DNA from: Niabella agricola
GTDB lineage: Bacteria; Bacteroidota; Bacteroidia; Chitinophagales; Chitinophagaceae
DNA: 64,000 bases
Assembly (NCBI RefSeq): GCF_021538615.1
Contig: NZ_JAJHIZ010000003.1
Location: forward strand, 4,464,001-4,528,000
Direction of reading: 5' to 3'
Positions within the stretch are counted from its first letter, which is position 1, and the number at the start of each line of letters is the position of its first letter. The notes beneath the pieces are model-generated. The model ran no database searches. It worked only from the letters and a program-made list of their open reading frames with translations, and had not been told where the DNA came from. The translations under genes and the position numbers were made by a program. Positions 62,003 to 64,000 of this stretch are shown piece after piece.

Positions 62003-64000
62003 ATGAAAATGAAATCAGGAATAGATCGGGCAGGCTGCATGATTGCGACATCTGGCCTCAGAATTGGATTGCTGTTGTTTGGTGGCTTCTTCTGGAATGC
62101 AGCGCAGGCACAATCGGTTCAGTATGATGTAAATCCCGATTCTTCGGTGAGAGTAGCCTATGGCACGCTTTCCAAAGATCAGAGCAATGCTGCTATATCA
62201 AGCGTTACCGGCTCAGCATTGAAGAAAATGCAGACCGCAACGTTAACCAATGCACTGGCGGGAAAACTTACCGGGCTAACGGTTATGAACACCGGAGCTG
62301 CACCGGGCTTTGATGATCCTTCTATTTTGATCCGCGGTCAGCATACCAGCCTGAACAACGGGATTTTGCTGATTGTTGACGGCATCCAGGTAAATAGCAT
62401 CAGCTTCTTATCGCCAGATGAAATTGAAAGTGTATCTGTATTGAAAGATGCTGCTGCTGTGGCCATGTACGGAGCAAGGGGTGGGAACGGAGTACTGCTG
62501 GTAACGACAAAAAGAGGTGCCATTTCAGACAAACCGCAGATTGCACTGAGCCTGCGGTATGGTGTACAGTCGCCAACCCAATTGCCCCAAATGGCGTCCT
62601 CCTATGATTTTGCACGCCTGTACAATGAAGCCCTGCAAAACGACGGTATACCCGCTTTATATACCGATGCACAATTGGAGGGCTACCGCCTGAAACGAGA
62701 TCCCTACCGGCACCCGGATGTAAACTGGTTGGATGAGATTCTGCGGAAGCAGGCGCCCATCCAGGATTATACAGTCAGCTTTAACGGCGGAAACCAGACG
62801 GCAAAATATTTTGTGATGCTCGGATACCTGAACAACCAGGGATTGTATGCGCATACAGACGGTGAGCACAATGCCAATATCGGATACAACCAATTAAACC
62901 TGCGCGCTAACCTGGATGTGAACCTTACTAAAACACTTTCTGCACAAGTGGGGATCGGTGGTAATATACAGGACCGGAAATTTCCTCCTGTTGCTACGGC
63001 TACGTTCTGGCAAAATATGCTCACCTATGCGCCCAACCTGTACCCGGCCATGACACCAGAAGGAAACATTACGGGAACAGCCGCCTTCCCTTCCAATCCC
63101 CTGGGCGATCTGTTAAAAAGGGGATACCAGTCGCGGCACGACCGGAACATCCAGATGAATGTTCGTGTTACACAAAAGCTGGATTTTATCACCAGCGGCC
63201 TGAACGTGTTTGGCGCCGTTTTATTTGATAACCTGTTGCAGAACCGGTATGATAAGACCCGTACCTATGCTTATTACGAGCCCATTTGGACAACGGGGGC
63301 TGGTGGCCAGGATTCTATGTATTACCTGCAGCGGAGTCTGGATACGGATCTTACCGTTGTTACCGGTGGCGATTATGAAAACAACCGGCTGATCTTTCAG
63401 GGAGGACTGGACTACGGACGCCGGTTCGGGAAGCACCAGCTGGGAGGAATGCTGTTCTTCCAGCAGGACAAATATACCGTGCTGGGTAACGCTTCTCCCT
63501 TTGCCATGCAGAACCTGGCGGGACGCCTGATGTATAGTTATAAGGACAAATATTTTGTCGAGGGGGTATTCTCTTACAGTGGTCTGGAGAATTATGCACC
63601 GGGCAGGCGCTTTGGCTTTTTTCCAGCATTATCGGCAGGATGGCTGCTGCATAAAGAATCGTTCCTGCAAAATACCGCCTGGATCAACTACCTGAAATTA
63701 CGCGCCTCCGCAGGAGGTGTAGGAAACGACAGGGGCGCACCACGGTTTAATTACAACCAGTACTGGGGCGTTGCCAGCAGCCAGGGTTATTATTTCGGAA
63801 CGGGACAAAGCTGGTACAACGGACTGGTGCAGCTCGCCATGGCCAATCCGGATATTACCTGGGAGCGGGCCATGATCTATAACCTGGGTATGGATGCTTC
63901 CCTGTTCAACAACCGGCTAAACCTTACTGCAGATGTATTTAAAGAAAACAGGAAGGATATACTGGTAGATCTGTCTGCTACCGGTTCTGCATTGGCGGGA
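62003..64000 (+). CDS. SusC-like TonB-dependent transporter, 5' part, cut by the window edge
   Basis: The frame runs open from ATG 62003 to the window end (666 codons). After a short hydrophobic signal (GLLLFGGFFWNAAQAQ) it goes nearly at once into the plug: VAYGTLSKDQSNAAISSV, AGKLTGL, SILIRGQHT, ILLIVDGIQ and YGARGGNGVLLVTTKRG. The usual 80-residue carboxypeptidase-regulatory-like domain is therefore absent. The barrel is intact as far as seen. It follows susD by 32 bp in the same direction, and its own SusD is presumably beyond the edge. Confidence 0.93.
   Translation, partial: MKMKSGIDRAGCMIATSGLRIGLLLFGGFFWNAAQAQSVQYDVNPDSSVRVAYGTLSKDQSNAAISSVTGSALKKMQTATLTNALAGKLTGLTVMNTGAAPGFDDPSILIRGQHTSLNNGILLIVDGIQVNSISFLSPDEIESVSVLKDAAAVAMYGARGGNGVLLVTTKRGAISDKPQIALSLRYGVQSPTQLPQMASSYDFARLYNEALQNDGIPALYTDAQLEGYRLKRDPYRHPDVNWLDEILRKQAPIQDYTVSFNGGNQTAKYFVMLGYLNNQGLYAHTDGEHNANIGYNQLNLRANLDVNLTKTLSAQVGIGGNIQDRKFPPVATATFWQNMLTYAPNLYPAMTPEGNITGTAAFPSNPLGDLLKRGYQSRHDRNIQMNVRVTQKLDFITSGLNVFGAVLFDNLLQNRYDKTRTYAYYEPIWTTGAGGQDSMYYLQRSLDTDLTVVTGGDYENNRLIFQGGLDYGRRFGKHQLGGMLFFQQDKYTVLGNASPFAMQNLAGRLMYSYKDKYFVEGVFSYSGLENYAPGRRFGFFPALSAGWLLHKESFLQNTAWINYLKLRASAGGVGNDRGAPRFNYNQYWGVASSQGYYFGTGQSWYNGLVQLAMANPDITWERAMIYNLGMDASLFNNRLNLTADVFKENRKDILVDLSATGSALAG

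Noticed and set aside
61876..62127. 83-codon frame spanning the susD end and susC start
   Set aside because: Out of frame with both real genes, and its translation has no sense.
1..64000. Prophage, insertion sequence or defence island
   Set aside because: No integrase, transposase, capsid, restriction, toxin-antitoxin or CRISPR-associated gene could be recognised.

Overview
The window is a chromosomal segment of a Bacteroidota bacterium, most likely a member of the Chitinophagaceae (Niabella or Chitinophaga-like; an inference from protein style, not a database match). Supporting signs are four SusC/SusD-type nutrient-uptake loci, DUF1735 lipoproteins, a DUF3810 protease-like protein, a fused SpmA-SpmB protein, and several promoters matching the Bacteroidota -7 element TAnnTTTG. 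GC content is moderate, and the SUS loci at the left end are more AT-rich than the housekeeping core.

Layout. Positions 1-12,100 hold two paralogous SusC - SusD - DUF1735 cassettes. The first is cut by the left edge. Between them lie a divergent lipoprotein gene and the relic of a third cassette, of which only a promoter-like leader and the 3' end of a susD remain. Positions 12,500-31,500 are a mixed housekeeping and conserved-hypothetical stretch: DUF3467, ankyrin protein, DUF2157-like membrane protein, phosphodiester glycosidase, atpG, scpB, lysA, ychF, SpmAB, an MpaB/Lcp-type oxygenase, paiB, a VIT-family transporter, an aminotransferase, an HD hydrolase and an M20 deacylase. Positions 31,600-47,800 continue with DUF3810, two GNATs, a nucleotidase, cinA, DUF1080, an MFS transporter, a deoxynucleoside kinase, folK, sppA, an ABC-2 permease, a translationally coupled MBL-fold/acyltransferase pair, queG and an isoaspartyl peptidase. 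Positions 48,000-53,900 carry clpB, an altered DsbA-like protein, dnaA and tRNA-Ser(GCT). Positions 55,400-64,000 hold an AraC regulator divergent from a SusC-SusD pair, followed by a second SusC that runs off the right edge.

How the genes work together. The SUS loci encode TonB-dependent importers (SusC) with lipoprotein lids (SusD) for large substrates. No glycoside hydrolase lies inside them, so the substrates cannot be read from this window. The AraC regulator is the obvious candidate controller of the right-hand locus, and the DNA between them carries several dyads. The central genes are mostly single or two-gene transcription units.

No CRISPR array, insertion sequence, prophage or recognisable defence system is visible. 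The most unusual material is non-coding or subtle: the deleted SUS cassette with a duplicated leader, dyads at the susC promoters, several families of intergenic inverted or tandem repeats, a secreted protein with a shortened JAMM-like motif, a DsbA-like protein that has lost its first active-site cysteine, and an MBL/acyltransferase pair ending in a cysteine cluster.
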